Of a stretch of 64,000 nt of DNA, positions 35,742 to 44,054 are shown one piece after another; positions within the stretch are counted from its first letter, which is position 1; the number at the start of each line of letters is the position of its first letter. This DNA is from VXYL01 sp965203685 (GTDB lineage: Bacteria > Pseudomonadota > Gammaproteobacteria > Pseudomonadales > Azotimanducaceae), in the NCBI GenBank assembly GCA_965203685.1, contig OZ241908.1, positions 124,001 to 188,000 on the forward strand, read 5' to 3'. The position numbers and the translations under genes were made by a program. A model generated the notes under the pieces. That model had not been told where the DNA came from. It made no database searches and worked only from the letters and a program-made list of their open reading frames with translations.

Positions 35742-36899
35742 GTGCGCCAGAGCCTGAGATACGGGTGCAACCCGCACCAGGACCAGGCCGACTTTACATG
35801 CGACGACGACGGTCCGGTACGCGTGCTGTCCGGCAGCCCGGGCATGATCAACATGCTCGATGCGCTGAACGCCTGGCAACTGGTTGCAGAACTCCGGAGC
35901 GCGCTCGACCTCCCCGCGGCGGCGTCCTTCAAGCATGTCTCGCCTGCCGGGGCCGCTGTTGCGACGCCGTTGCCGGACGATCTATGCCGCGCCTACGAGG
36001 TCAGTGACCGCTCACTCACTCCCTTGGCGACCGCGTACGTCCGGGCGCGGGGTGCGGACCCGAAGTGTTCGTTCGGCGATTTCGTGGCGCTGTCCGACCG
36101 CGTCGATGAGGACACCGCCGACTACCTGCGCGGCGTCGTCAGCGACGGCGTGATCGCGCCGGGCTATGAACCGCGGGCGCTCGAGACCCTCAGCCGAAAG
36201 AAGGGCGGCAGTTTCGTCGTGATCGAAGCGGATCCGGGATACCGCCCGCCGGCCGAAGAGTCGCGGGAGGTCTTCGGCGTCACGCTCACGCAGACCCGCA
36301 ACAATCGCGCCGTGACGTCCCAGGATCTCGGTCGCGTGGTGTGCGGCACGCTCACCGAGGACGCACGACGCGATCTGCTGCTCGGTCTCATCACCATGAA
36401 ATACACGCAGTCGAACTCGGTGGGCTATGCCTTGGACGGCCAGATGATCGGCATCGGCGCCGGTCAGCAGTCGCGGGTGGATTGCACCAAGCTCGCCGGC
36501 GCGAAAGCGGACACCTGGCACCTCGGGCGGCATCCGAGCGTGCTGGACTTGGCCTTCGTGCGCGGCGTGCGGCGCCAGGACCGCGTGAACTGGCGGGTAC
36601 GCTATATCGAGGGCGACATGACGCCGTCGGAACAGGCGGCGTTCGATGCGGCAACCGGCTCGTCGGCCGCGCCGCTCAGTGCTCGCGACCGCTCGGAATG
36701 GACGGCCCGGCTGTCTGGCGTCTCCTTGGTCAGCGATGGCTTCATCCCGTTTCGGGACAACGTCGACCATGCCCGCCACCACGGCGTCGGGTTCATCGCC
36801 CAACCGGGCGGTTCGGCCCGTGACGACGAGGTGGTTGCGGCCTGTGAAGAGTACGGCATCGCCATGGTGCACACGGGCTTGCGCCTCTTCCATCACTGA
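35742..36899 (+). CDS. Stand-alone AICAR transformylase (PurH C-terminal-like)
   Basis: A 385-residue AICAR formyltransferase without the N-terminal IMP cyclohydrolase domain of bifunctional PurH. The conserved substrate/catalytic motif SFKHVSPAGAAV contains the essential Lys-His pair, and QTRNNRAVT, MKYTQSNSVGYAL and GIGAGQQSRVDCTKLA are family signatures. It would convert AICAR to FAICAR with 10-formyl-THF. The cyclisation to IMP must come from another protein outside this window. The start is GTG, 22 bp after purC. Confidence 0.9.
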   Translation: MRQSLRYGCNPHQDQADFTCDDDGPVRVLSGSPGMINMLDALNAWQLVAELRSALDLPAAASFKHVSPAGAAVATPLPDDLCRAYEVSDRSLTPLATAYVRARGADPKCSFGDFVALSDRVDEDTADYLRGVVSDGVIAPGYEPRALETLSRKKGGSFVVIEADPGYRPPAEESREVFGVTLTQTRNNRAVTSQDLGRVVCGTLTEDARRDLLLGLITMKYTQSNSVGYALDGQMIGIGAGQQSRVDCTKLAGAKADTWHLGRHPSVLDLAFVRGVRRQDRVNWRVRYIEGDMTPSEQAAFDAATGSSAAPLSARDRSEWTARLSGVSLVSDGFIPFRDNVDHARHHGVGFIAQPGGSARDDEVVAACEEYGIAMVHTGLRLFHH

Positions 36900-36912
36900 C
36901 ACCCGTCGCCGC

Positions 36913-37233
36913 ATGGACTGGCAGCGCTACAAGGCCTTGTGCGACCGCCCCGACGTGATGTCGCGCTGGATGCTTGTCGAGACCGCGTCCTTGGTCCCGG
37001 TAGCACTGCGGCCACCGCTGCAAGCCGCCATCGGGCAAACGCCCCTTCCCAAGCCACCCGACCACAAGGGCGGCGAACAGACGGACATGTTCGAGGTGGC
37101 CTTGGACGAGTTCGCCGACGAGATCCTCGCCGCCGTGGAGGCGGCTGTGGCACGCGGCGAGACCACGACGCAAGGGCGCGGCCTTGGCGGCTTCGTGGCC
37201 GCGTGGCGCGAACTCAAGGACCGTCGTGTTTAG
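36913..37233 (+). CDS. Hypothetical protein
   Basis: A 106-residue protein of unknown function. It begins MDWQRYKALCDRPDV, has a short hydrophobic middle (TASLVPVALRPPLQAAI) and an acidic C-terminal helix (ALDEFADEILAAVEAAVA). The last codons overlap the start of the biotin carboxylase gene by 8 bp, so its product may be linked to that enzyme. I recognise no domain. The real start could be slightly different, but codon pattern and operon position support a gene. Confidence 0.65.
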   Translation: MDWQRYKALCDRPDVMSRWMLVETASLVPVALRPPLQAAIGQTPLPKPPDHKGGEQTDMFEVALDEFADEILAAVEAAVARGETTTQGRGLGGFVAAWRELKDRRV

Positions 37234-38542
37234 CCGCGTCTTCGTAGCGAATCGTGCGACCGTCGCCCGCCGCGTGGTCCGCGCCTGCAATGATCTGGGT
37301 ATCGAGAGCATCGCGGCCTATGCGGACATAGACGCTGCCGCGCCCCACCTGGCGGAGGCGACCGGGACGGCGCGCCTGCCCGGCTACACGGCGACGGCGA
37401 CCTACTTGAACGCGGACAAAGTGATCGCCGCGGCCAAGGCGAGCGGCGCGGACGCGCTGCATCCCGGATACGGGTTCCTGGCCGAGAATGCCGACTTCGC
37501 GCGTGCCGTCACGGCGGCCGGCATTCGCTTCATCGGACCTGATGCGCAATGGATCGAAGGGCTGGGCGAGAAGACAAGGGCTCGAGCGACGATGTTGGCT
37601 GCGGGATTTCCGGTTCGCGATGGCAGCGGCGTGTTGACGGACGTCGACGCCGCAGTGGTCGCCGCGAACCACCTCGGCTATCCCGTACTGCTGAAACCCG
37701 CCTCGGGCGGAGGCGGGATCGGCATGCTGAAGGCGGATGACGAGGAAGAGTTGGCATCCGCGTTCGCAACCGCCGGTGCCTTGGCCAGGAGTGCATTCGG
37801 CGACGGCGCCGTCTACTTGGAGAAGTACCTCAGCGAGCCGCGCCACATCGAGTTCCAGGTCATCGGCGACGGTGAGAGCACGGTTGGCGTCTTCGAGCGG
37901 GAGTGCTCCGTGCAGCGGCGCCATCAGAAGGTCATCGAGGAAGCCCCGGCGCCGCTCGCCGACCGGGAACCGGTTGCCGCCGTCGAAGCAGCGGCCGTGG
38001 CGGCCCTAGCCGGGTACGACAGCCTGGGGACGGTCGAGACCCTGTACGCCGACGACGACTTCGGGTTCCTGGAGGTCAACACCCGTCTGCAGGTCGAGCA
38101 CGGAGTCACCGAAGAGATAACCGGCATAGACTTGGTGGCTACGCAGATCCGCGTCGCGGCCGGCAGCCGACTGGCGGAAATCCTGCCGGAAATCATCGAG
38201 GCTCGGGGCTTCGCGGTGGAGGCACGCATCTACGCCGAGGATTCCGAGCGCATGCTGCCGTCGACCGGTCGGCTTGCCGTGTTCCGGCCGCCGGCACTGA
38301 CGGGCGTGCGCGTCGAGACCGGCTATGCGGAGGGTCAATGGGTCACGCCGTACTTCGATCCCCTGCTGGGCAAGGTCATCGGCACGGGTACGACCCGCGA
38401 GCAGGCGATCGGGCGGGCGCTCGTCGGCGTCAAGGCGTTCGAGATTCGGGGCGTGGCCACGAATCGCGCGTTGCTCGAGACGACGCTCGGCAGCGAGGCC
38501 TTCATCGCAGGACGGTTGCACACCGGGATGTTGGCGCGGTAA
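37226..38542 (+). CDS. Biotin carboxylase (AccC-like) without adjacent carrier subunit
   Basis: A 438-residue biotin carboxylase-type ATP-grasp enzyme. It has the N-terminal preATP-grasp domain (FVANRATVARRVVRACNDLG), GADALHPGYGFLAENADFA, the glycine-rich loop KPASGGGGIGMLKA (Ile where AccC has Arg), HIEFQVIGDG, ECSVQRRHQKVIEEAP and EVNTRLQVEHGVTEE. All core catalytic residues appear to be present. It would carboxylate biotin on a carrier protein, but no BCCP or carboxyltransferase gene is next to it. The GTG at 37226 is chosen because AAGGA lies 5 nt before it. Confidence 0.87.
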   Translation: MFSRVFVANRATVARRVVRACNDLGIESIAAYADIDAAAPHLAEATGTARLPGYTATATYLNADKVIAAAKASGADALHPGYGFLAENADFARAVTAAGIRFIGPDAQWIEGLGEKTRARATMLAAGFPVRDGSGVLTDVDAAVVAANHLGYPVLLKPASGGGGIGMLKADDEEELASAFATAGALARSAFGDGAVYLEKYLSEPRHIEFQVIGDGESTVGVFERECSVQRRHQKVIEEAPAPLADREPVAAVEAAAVAALAGYDSLGTVETLYADDDFGFLEVNTRLQVEHGVTEEITGIDLVATQIRVAAGSRLAEILPEIIEARGFAVEARIYAEDSERMLPSTGRLAVFRPPALTGVRVETGYAEGQWVTPYFDPLLGKVIGTGTTREQAIGRALVGVKAFEIRGVATNRALLETTLGSEAFIAGRLHTGMLAR

Positions 38543-38548
38543 CGGGCT

Positions 38549-38554
38549 TACAAT
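38549..38554 (+). promoter_or_regulatory. -10 box of a probable leaderless mRNA inside the operon
   Basis: TACAAT ends 6 nt before the ATG at 38561 (spacer GCGGCC), with no Shine-Dalgarno sequence. It could provide an internal promoter for the membrane-protein/mpl pair. Confidence 0.5.
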
Positions 38555-38560
38555 GCGGCC

Positions 38561-39088
38561 ATGACCGCTGTCCTAAAGCTCCTGTTCGGCATCTGCCTGT
38601 TGCGCAATGGGCCGGAATCAGTGCCAACGCAGGCGTGGTTCCTGGTCGCCCTAGTCGCCGCGAACCTGGCATCGGCCGTGTTCCTCCTGGGCGCTGTCCC
38701 GCCTGGGTTGTCGGCGGGCCTGGCGCTCAATGTCGCGCTGATCGGGATCACGACGACGGCGGCGCTGACGTGGTTCGCGCTCTACGTGCGCAACCTTGAA
38801 CCTCGCTTTCCTGCCACCTTGGGCGCGACGCTGGGAACGCAACTGATCATCGGGACGGCGATGTGGATCGGCATCAACATCGTCGGTGCTGAGAGGGTGG
38901 GTGCCGGGACGATCGTGTTCCTGATATGGGCCGTCGTCGTGTCTGGGTTCATCCTGCACCGCGCGCTCGGCTGCAAGCTCTGGGTGGGCATCCTGCTGGC
39001 GCTCGGCATTCGAGCCGTCGGGGAGATCATCACCATGGCCGCGTTGGGGTCCGCCATCGCCGCGGCGGTTGGCGTGCCGGTGGGGTGA
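38561..39088 (+). CDS. Predicted five-span membrane protein
   Basis: A 175-residue, strongly hydrophobic protein with about five transmembrane helices (near residues 24-44, 53-75, 86-107, 117-133 and 140-172). Charged residues are few and lie in short loops (RNLEPRF, GAERVG). It resembles YIP1-like or other small unnamed membrane proteins, but no family can be assigned. Its stop overlaps the GTG of mpl (GTGA), so they are translationally coupled; a link to cell-envelope turnover is inference. Confidence 0.7.
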   Translation: MTAVLKLLFGICLLRNGPESVPTQAWFLVALVAANLASAVFLLGAVPPGLSAGLALNVALIGITTTAALTWFALYVRNLEPRFPATLGATLGTQLIIGTAMWIGINIVGAERVGAGTIVFLIWAVVVSGFILHRALGCKLWVGILLALGIRAVGEIITMAALGSAIAAAVGVPVG

Positions 39089-40506
39089 CCGCCAAGCACG
39101 TCTACTTCCTAGGCATCGGCGGCACGCTGATGGGCAGCTTGGCGTTGCTGGCCAAGGAACTCGGCTGGCGCGTCAGCGGTTTCGATCGCAAGCTCTACCC
39201 GCCGATGAGCGATCAACTCGCCGACGCGGGCATCGATGTCCACGAAGGTTTCGCCCCCGGCCAACTTCATCCCGAGCCGGACCTGGTCGTCATTGGCAAC
39301 GCGCAGTTGCCCCGCGGCCACGAGGCCGTGGAGTACGTCCTGGATCGCGGTTTGCCGTACACGTCCGGCGCCGAGTGGCTGGGGGATACGGTGCTGCCCG
39401 GTCGGTGGACGATCGCCGCGGCGGGAACCCACGGAAAGACCACGACGGCGAGCATGGTCGCGCACATCCTCGACTGCGCGGGGCTCGAACCGGGATTCCT
39501 CATCGGTGGCGTTCCGGGCAACTTCGGCGTGTCGTCGCGCTTGGGCGTCGGCGTGCACTTCGTCGTGGAAGCCGACGAGTACGACACGTCCTACTTCGAC
39601 CGGCGCTCGAAGTTCGTCCACTACCGGCCAAAGACGCTGATCGTCAACAACCTGGAACTCGACCACGCGGACATCTTCGCCGACGTGGCGCAGATCCAGG
39701 CGCAATTCCATCAACTCGTGAGAACTGTCCCTGGGGCCGGCCTGATCGTGGCCCCGACCGGGGACCGCAACGTGAACGAGATGCTCGACAAGGGTTGCTG
39801 GACGCCGGTTTCGCGGTTCGGCGTCGACCGGGCCGAGGCAGAGAACCGGGATCGTGGCGATCCGCGAGGCGACCTTTGGCGGGCCACGGATTTGGCACCC
39901 GACGGCAGTGCCTTCACGATCACCCTGAACGGCCAATCGACTGGCACGGTGCGCTGGCCCTTGATGGGCGATCACAACGTCGCCAACGCACTCGCCGCCG
40001 TGGCGGCGGCCCGTCATGCCGGTGTCTCGCCGGGAGAGGCCGCAACAGCACTGGGGTCGTTCGAGGCACCCAAGCGGCGCATGGAAGTCATCGCCGACGG
40101 GCCGCGCTACAGGATCTACGACGACTTCGCCCATCACCCCACGGCGATCCGCTCGACGTTGCAGGGACTGCGCGCGCGTGTCGGCAATGAGCGGATCGTG
40201 GCGGTTGTCGAACCCGGCACCCACACCATGTCCCTAGGCACGTTGCGCGCCGATCTCGCGACCTGCTGCGCTCCGGCCGACGAAGCGATCTGGTTCCAGG
40301 GCCCGAACATCGGCTGGGACGTCCGCGACGTCACGCGCGCGAGCCCGGTACCAGCGAGTGTCGCGCACGACGTGGACCGACTGGCCGAACGACTGGCCTC
40401 GGTAGCGAGGTCGCAGTCCCACGCCGGGGGCATGTGCCACATCGTCCTGATGAGCAACGGCGCTTTCGGCGGGATCTACGCCAGGCTCACGGATCTCTTA
40501 ACCTGA
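39085..40506 (+). CDS. mpl: UDP-MurNAc:L-Ala-gamma-D-Glu-meso-DAP ligase
   Basis: A 473-residue Mur-ligase-family enzyme. The start is GTG overlapping the previous stop. The N-terminus (KHVYFLGIGGTLMGSLALLA) is the UDP-binding domain, AAGTHGKTTTASMV the ATP-binding loop, and HFVVEADEYDTSYFDRRSKF plus YDDFAHHPTAIRSTLQGL the ligase core. In Mpl the latter motifs distinguish it from MurC. It joins recycled murein tripeptide to UDP-MurNAc in the peptidoglycan recycling pathway of gammaproteobacteria. A composite REP-like element follows the stop. Confidence 0.93.
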   Translation: MTAKHVYFLGIGGTLMGSLALLAKELGWRVSGFDRKLYPPMSDQLADAGIDVHEGFAPGQLHPEPDLVVIGNAQLPRGHEAVEYVLDRGLPYTSGAEWLGDTVLPGRWTIAAAGTHGKTTTASMVAHILDCAGLEPGFLIGGVPGNFGVSSRLGVGVHFVVEADEYDTSYFDRRSKFVHYRPKTLIVNNLELDHADIFADVAQIQAQFHQLVRTVPGAGLIVAPTGDRNVNEMLDKGCWTPVSRFGVDRAEAENRDRGDPRGDLWRATDLAPDGSAFTITLNGQSTGTVRWPLMGDHNVANALAAVAAARHAGVSPGEAATALGSFEAPKRRMEVIADGPRYRIYDDFAHHPTAIRSTLQGLRARVGNERIVAVVEPGTHTMSLGTLRADLATCCAPADEAIWFQGPNIGWDVRDVTRASPVPASVAHDVDRLAERLASVARSQSHAGGMCHIVLMSNGAFGGIYARLTDLLT

Positions 40507-40507
40507 C

Positions 40508-40575
40508 GGTACGCGGACGTTGAGGCGGTGCGCGGACGTCCCCGAACCGCTTGCGGTTCGCGTCCGCAATTCCGG
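40508..40575. repeat. REP-like palindrome, partial unit plus nested type-1b unit
   Basis: A truncated GGTACGCGGACGT copy is followed by a nested hairpin. The outer stem is GCGGACG (40532-40538) with CGTCCGC (40561-40567); the inner stem is CGAACCGC (40543-40550), loop TT, GCGGTTCG (40553-40560). It lies between the convergent mpl and acyl-CoA dehydrogenase genes. Confidence 0.8.
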
Positions 40576-40591
40576 TCTCGTACAACCCTCG

Positions 40592-42322
40592 CTAGAACTG
40601 CGACTCGGGCAACTCCATCACCGGGTCGGCCCCGTTGACGATGCCTTGCGCCAGCGCTTGGGTCTTCGGCAACAGCTTGGCGTAGAAGAACCGCGCCACC
40701 GCCAGTTTCGAGGCACCGTGATCGCCGTCCTGGGCGGCAGCCGCCATCTTGGCCCAGAGCCACGCGTAGATGCCGAGGCCCGTAAGTTCGAGGAAATCCG
40801 AGGAACAGGCGCCGGGCAGGTCCGGGTTCTTCGCGGCTCCGGCAAGCAGATACCTCGCAGCGCGCTGGATCGTGTCCAACGCGGCACTCAACGGCTCCCG
40901 GAACTCATCCGGCACCACATCCGCCCGACATCGGTCGAGGAACCACCCGAGCGTCTGTGCGCCGTCGCGCAGGACTTTGCGTCCGGCGAAATCCAACGCC
41001 TGGATGCCGTTTGCACCCTCGTAGATTTGCGTGATCCGTACATCGCGCACGATCTGCTCCATGCCGTGGTCGACGATGTAGCCGTGACCGCCAAACACCT
41101 GTTGCGCCATCAAGGTGGACTCGGTGCCGCGGTCGGTCAGGAACGCCTTCACCACCGGCGTCAGGAGATCCACGAACCTCTGTGCGGTTTCGCGATCCTC
41201 GACCTCGGCCGCAGATTCCGCTTGGTCGAGCAACAGGCCCACCAAGGCGGCGAACGCTCGGCCGCCCTCGGCGAAGGCGCGTTGGGTCAGCAGCATGCGC
41301 CGCACGTCGGGATGTACGAGGAGGGAGTCCGCGGCCGCATCGGGGTTCTTGGGGCCGCTCGGCGCTCGTCCCTGCAGGCGTTCGCGGGCGTAGATCGCCG
41401 CGTTCTGGTAGGCGAGGTCGGCTAGACCCAAGCCCTGGATGCCGACCGACACCCGCGCGTGGTTCATCATGGTGAACATGCATCGCAAGCCCTTGTGGGG
41501 CTCGCCGACCAGGTAGCCCGTGGCGTCGTCGTAGTTGATCACCGATGTCGCGCTGCCGCGGATGCCCATCTTGTGCTCGATGGAACCGCTCGAGAAGCGG
41601 TTGCGGCTCCCGTCGGGCAGGAACTTCGGCACGATGAACAAGGAGATGCCGCCCGTGCCGGCCGGCGCATCAGGCAGCTTGGCGAGCACCAAGTGCACGA
41701 TGTTCTCCGCGAGGTCGTGCTCGCCGCTGGTGATGAACACCTTGGTCCCCGTGAGCAGGTAGTTTTGCCCGTCGGGTACGGCGCGCGTGCGCATGAGCCC
41801 GAGGTCGGTTCCCGCGTGCGCTTCCGTCAACGCCATGGCGCCGGTCCACTTGCCCGCGTAGAGCGATGGCAGGTAACGGGCCTTGGCGTCGGCGTCGCCA
41901 TGGGCGTTGATGCATGTCGCGGCACCGGTGGTCAGTGCGCCGTAGAGGTACAGGTTGCTGTTGGCGGCCCAGAACATCTCCTCGACGAGGCCCGTGAGCG
42001 CCTTGGGCAGGCCCTGGCCGCCGAAGCTCGGGTTGCCGGAGACGCCAAACCAGCCGCCCTCGGCGAGGGCGCGGAACGCATCGGTGAAGCCGCTCGGTGC
42101 GGTCACCGTGCCATCTTGCCAATGTGCCCCTTCCGCATCGGCGCTTTGGTACAGCGGCGCCATGGCCTCGCTTGCGAGCTTGCCGGCTTCGTTGAGCACG
42201 GCAAGCGCAAGAGACCGGTCGACGTTGCCGAACGCAGGCATTCGCGCCCACTCGGCTTCGGCGTCGAAGACGTCGAACAGGACGAAGGCCATGTCGTCGA
42301 CGGGGGGCGAATAGCTCAGCAT
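40592..42322 (-). CDS. Acyl-CoA dehydrogenase (DmdC-like, with extra C-terminal domain)
   Basis: A 576-residue acyl-CoA dehydrogenase of the longer type that includes 3-methylmercaptopropionyl-CoA dehydrogenase DmdC. The substrate loop is GAMALTEAHAGTDLGLMRT, the FAD region is LLTGTKVFITSGEHD, and the catalytic-Glu segment is ITQIYEGANGIQALDFAGRK. About 130 residues after this segment form the extra C-terminal domain (AAARY-like helices). The first Met (MLSYSPPVDD) agrees with the family. The substrate is not certain: DMSP-derived or other acyl-CoA are possible. It is divergent from the CtpA-type gene. Confidence 0.9.
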   Translation of the reverse strand: MLSYSPPVDDMAFVLFDVFDAEAEWARMPAFGNVDRSLALAVLNEAGKLASEAMAPLYQSADAEGAHWQDGTVTAPSGFTDAFRALAEGGWFGVSGNPSFGGQGLPKALTGLVEEMFWAANSNLYLYGALTTGAATCINAHGDADAKARYLPSLYAGKWTGAMALTEAHAGTDLGLMRTRAVPDGQNYLLTGTKVFITSGEHDLAENIVHLVLAKLPDAPAGTGGISLFIVPKFLPDGSRNRFSSGSIEHKMGIRGSATSVINYDDATGYLVGEPHKGLRCMFTMMNHARVSVGIQGLGLADLAYQNAAIYARERLQGRAPSGPKNPDAAADSLLVHPDVRRMLLTQRAFAEGGRAFAALVGLLLDQAESAAEVEDRETAQRFVDLLTPVVKAFLTDRGTESTLMAQQVFGGHGYIVDHGMEQIVRDVRITQIYEGANGIQALDFAGRKVLRDGAQTLGWFLDRCRADVVPDEFREPLSAALDTIQRAARYLLAGAAKNPDLPGACSSDFLELTGLGIYAWLWAKMAAAAQDGDHGASKLAVARFFYAKLLPKTQALAQGIVNGADPVMELPESQF

Positions 42323-42396
42323 GTCATGCTCGACCGTGGGTGACGCATGGAAGTCTGGCCAAATGCGCCACGCCCGGCAAGCGCGCCCGGCGCGGG

Positions 42397-42402
42397 TATG
42401 AT
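42397..42402 (+). promoter_or_regulatory. -10 box of a probable leaderless mRNA
   Basis: TATGAT ends 6 nt before the ATG at 42409 (spacer TCGCGC). No Shine-Dalgarno is present. The calculated start of transcription falls on the A of the ATG. Confidence 0.55.
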
Positions 42403-42408
42403 TCGCGC

Positions 42409-43569
42409 ATGTTTCGATTGCGACCTTCGGTGCTGTTCGGCTTGGTGGCCAGCATGGCGTGTGGCGTCATGCTCGGCACGTTGGCGTTCTGGAAGCTCAC
42501 CGACTACATGGACAAGGTGCGCGACGAGTTCATGCTGCTGTCGGTGGTGCGTGAGATCCGGGAGGCCTACATCGACGAAGTTCCGCGCTCGGTCCTGGTC
42601 GACAACGCGATCCGCGGGGTCGTTGCCGGCTTGGACAACCACTCGAGCTACCTCGACGAAGATGCGCTGGCGTTGATGGAGGAGGACACGCTCGGCCACT
42701 TCGGCGGCATCGGCGTCGAACTCGAACTGGTGGGCGGCTACTTCATGATCGTGAGCCCCTATGACGGCGGGCCTGCGGCGCGGGCGGGAATCCGTGCTGG
42801 AGACAGGCTGGTCGAAGTGGATCACGAGTCCTTGAGGGGGCGTTCTTTGACGGAGACCATCAACGGCCTGCGCGGCGAACCGGGCACCGACGTGCACGTT
42901 CGCGTCCGCCGGAGAGCTGGCATGTCCCTAGACTTCGATCTCACGCGGGACACCATCACCGTACCGAGCGTGCATGGTCGCGCCTTGCCGGACGGCGTCG
43001 GCTACGTCCGCGTGTCGCAATTCAACGACACCACGGGGGACGACCTCGCCGTCGTCGTCGCGGGCCTGCGCGCGGAAAGTGACCTGACTGGCTTGATCCT
43101 GGATCTGCGCAACAATCCGGGTGGGTTGCTGAACGCGGCTGTAGACGTCGCTGATGCCTTCCTGGCCGGTGGCGTCATCGTGTCCACGACGGGTCGACAG
43201 CCGTCGAGCGAACGCCGTTACGATGCCAAGCCCGGGGATCTTCTGGAAGGCGCACCGTTGGCGGTGCTGATCAACAGCGGATCCGCGTCGGCATCGGAGA
43301 TCGTGGCGGCGGCGCTCAAGGACCACGACCGGGCCACGGTGTTGGGGACCAAGAGCTACGGCAAGGGCTCCGTGCAGTCGGTGATGTACTTCCGGGACAC
43401 CAGCGCGATCAAGCTCACCACCGCGCGCTACCTCACGCCCGATGGGCATTCACTGCAGGCCAACGGCGTCGCACCGGATGTCGCCGTAGTGCCCCGCGAC
43501 GACGAGGGTCCCCGCGCCTACGACGAACGTCTGCTGGCAGCGGCAAAAACCGCGGTCAAAGGCGGTTGA
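42409..43569 (+). CDS. CtpA-type S41 C-terminal processing peptidase
   Basis: A 386-residue S41 peptidase with an N-terminal membrane anchor (SVLFGLVASMACGVMLGTLA), a PDZ domain (FGGIGVELELVGGYFMIVSP to about residue 175) and the catalytic core. The nucleophile Ser is in NSGSASASEIVAAALKD and the general-base Lys in GTKSYGKGSVQSVMYF. It processes or degrades proteins at their C-termini in the periplasm. The length is typical of short Ctp enzymes. The start at 42409 is supported by the membrane anchor and by the promoter immediately upstream. Confidence 0.92.
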   Translation: MFRLRPSVLFGLVASMACGVMLGTLAFWKLTDYMDKVRDEFMLLSVVREIREAYIDEVPRSVLVDNAIRGVVAGLDNHSSYLDEDALALMEEDTLGHFGGIGVELELVGGYFMIVSPYDGGPAARAGIRAGDRLVEVDHESLRGRSLTETINGLRGEPGTDVHVRVRRRAGMSLDFDLTRDTITVPSVHGRALPDGVGYVRVSQFNDTTGDDLAVVVAGLRAESDLTGLILDLRNNPGGLLNAAVDVADAFLAGGVIVSTTGRQPSSERRYDAKPGDLLEGAPLAVLINSGSASASEIVAAALKDHDRATVLGTKSYGKGSVQSVMYFRDTSAIKLTTARYLTPDGHSLQANGVAPDVAVVPRDDEGPRAYDERLLAAAKTAVKGG

Positions 43570-43580
43570 GCGCGTTCGGG

Positions 43581-43600
43581 TCGCCGTAGCGCGAAGGCGA
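43581..43600. repeat. Degenerate type-3 REP-like palindrome
   Basis: TCGCC and GGCGA flank a 10-nt loop just after the ctpA-type stop codon. It resembles the type-3 hairpins at 25507 and 44033 but with a longer loop. Confidence 0.45.
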
Positions 43601-43703
43601 ATCTCCCGTTTTCGTGTAGGACATCGGCTCGGCGGCACCAAAGGCGGTTCCGCGATGCCTATCGTCTCCTCCGGATTTCATCAGACCACCAGAGGAGAAC
43701 GAG

Positions 43704-43958
43704 ATGAAGAAACGACTACTGGCTGCCAGCATCGCAGCAGCCGTCATGGGAGTTGCAGCGGCACCCCAGGCCGAAGTCGCGCCGCCGAGCGCGGCGGTGG
43801 CGATCTTCCTGGCTGGCGTGCCTGTTTGCAGTTTCGCGACCCGGCCCTCGGATGAGCGCATCCCGGATCGTTGCGACCACCTTCTGCCGCCACCCACGCC
43901 GCTGCCGAACCCGTTGGCGCTAGGCGCATCAGCGTTCAGAACGGTCTCGGCGTTGTGA
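43704..43958 (+). CDS. Small secreted protein of unknown function
   Basis: An 84-residue protein with a clear signal peptide (MKKRLLAASIAAAVMGVAAA, cleavage near residue 20-24). The mature part is short, Pro-rich and contains two Cys (VPVCSFATR; DRCDHLLPPPTPLP), which could form a disulfide. A good ribosome-binding site (AGAGGAGAACGAG) precedes the ATG. I recognise no family. It is alone between the protease gene and hisA, with REP-like elements on both sides. Confidence 0.65.
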   Translation: MKKRLLAASIAAAVMGVAAAPQAEVAPPSAAVAIFLAGVPVCSFATRPSDERIPDRCDHLLPPPTPLPNPLALGASAFRTVSAL

Positions 43959-43970
43959 TGTTCCAAGGGG

Positions 43971-44052
43971 TTCGCGTCCGCAATTTCTGGCCTTGCACAT
44001 GGGCTGCGGGCCGGGAGGCCCGCGTACCGATCGCGTCGCCGCAAGGCGACGC
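43971..44052. repeat. REP-like array: type-1 half, type-2 and perfect type-3 hairpins
   Basis: Three modules in a row: TTCGCGTCCGCAATT (43971-43985), the hairpin GCGGGCC-GGGA-GGCCCGC (44006-44023), and GCGTCGCC (44033-44040), loop GCAA, GGCGACGC (44045-44052). The last has an 8-bp perfect stem with a GNRA tetraloop and abuts the hisA stop codon. Placement between convergent genes suggests bidirectional termination. Confidence 0.8.
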
Positions 44053-44054
44053 GC

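Noticed and set aside
34106..35932. A 608-codon open frame on the minus strand
   Set aside because: It is antisense to argF and purC, both clearly real. In GC-rich DNA the opposite frame is often open; the translation shows no domain.
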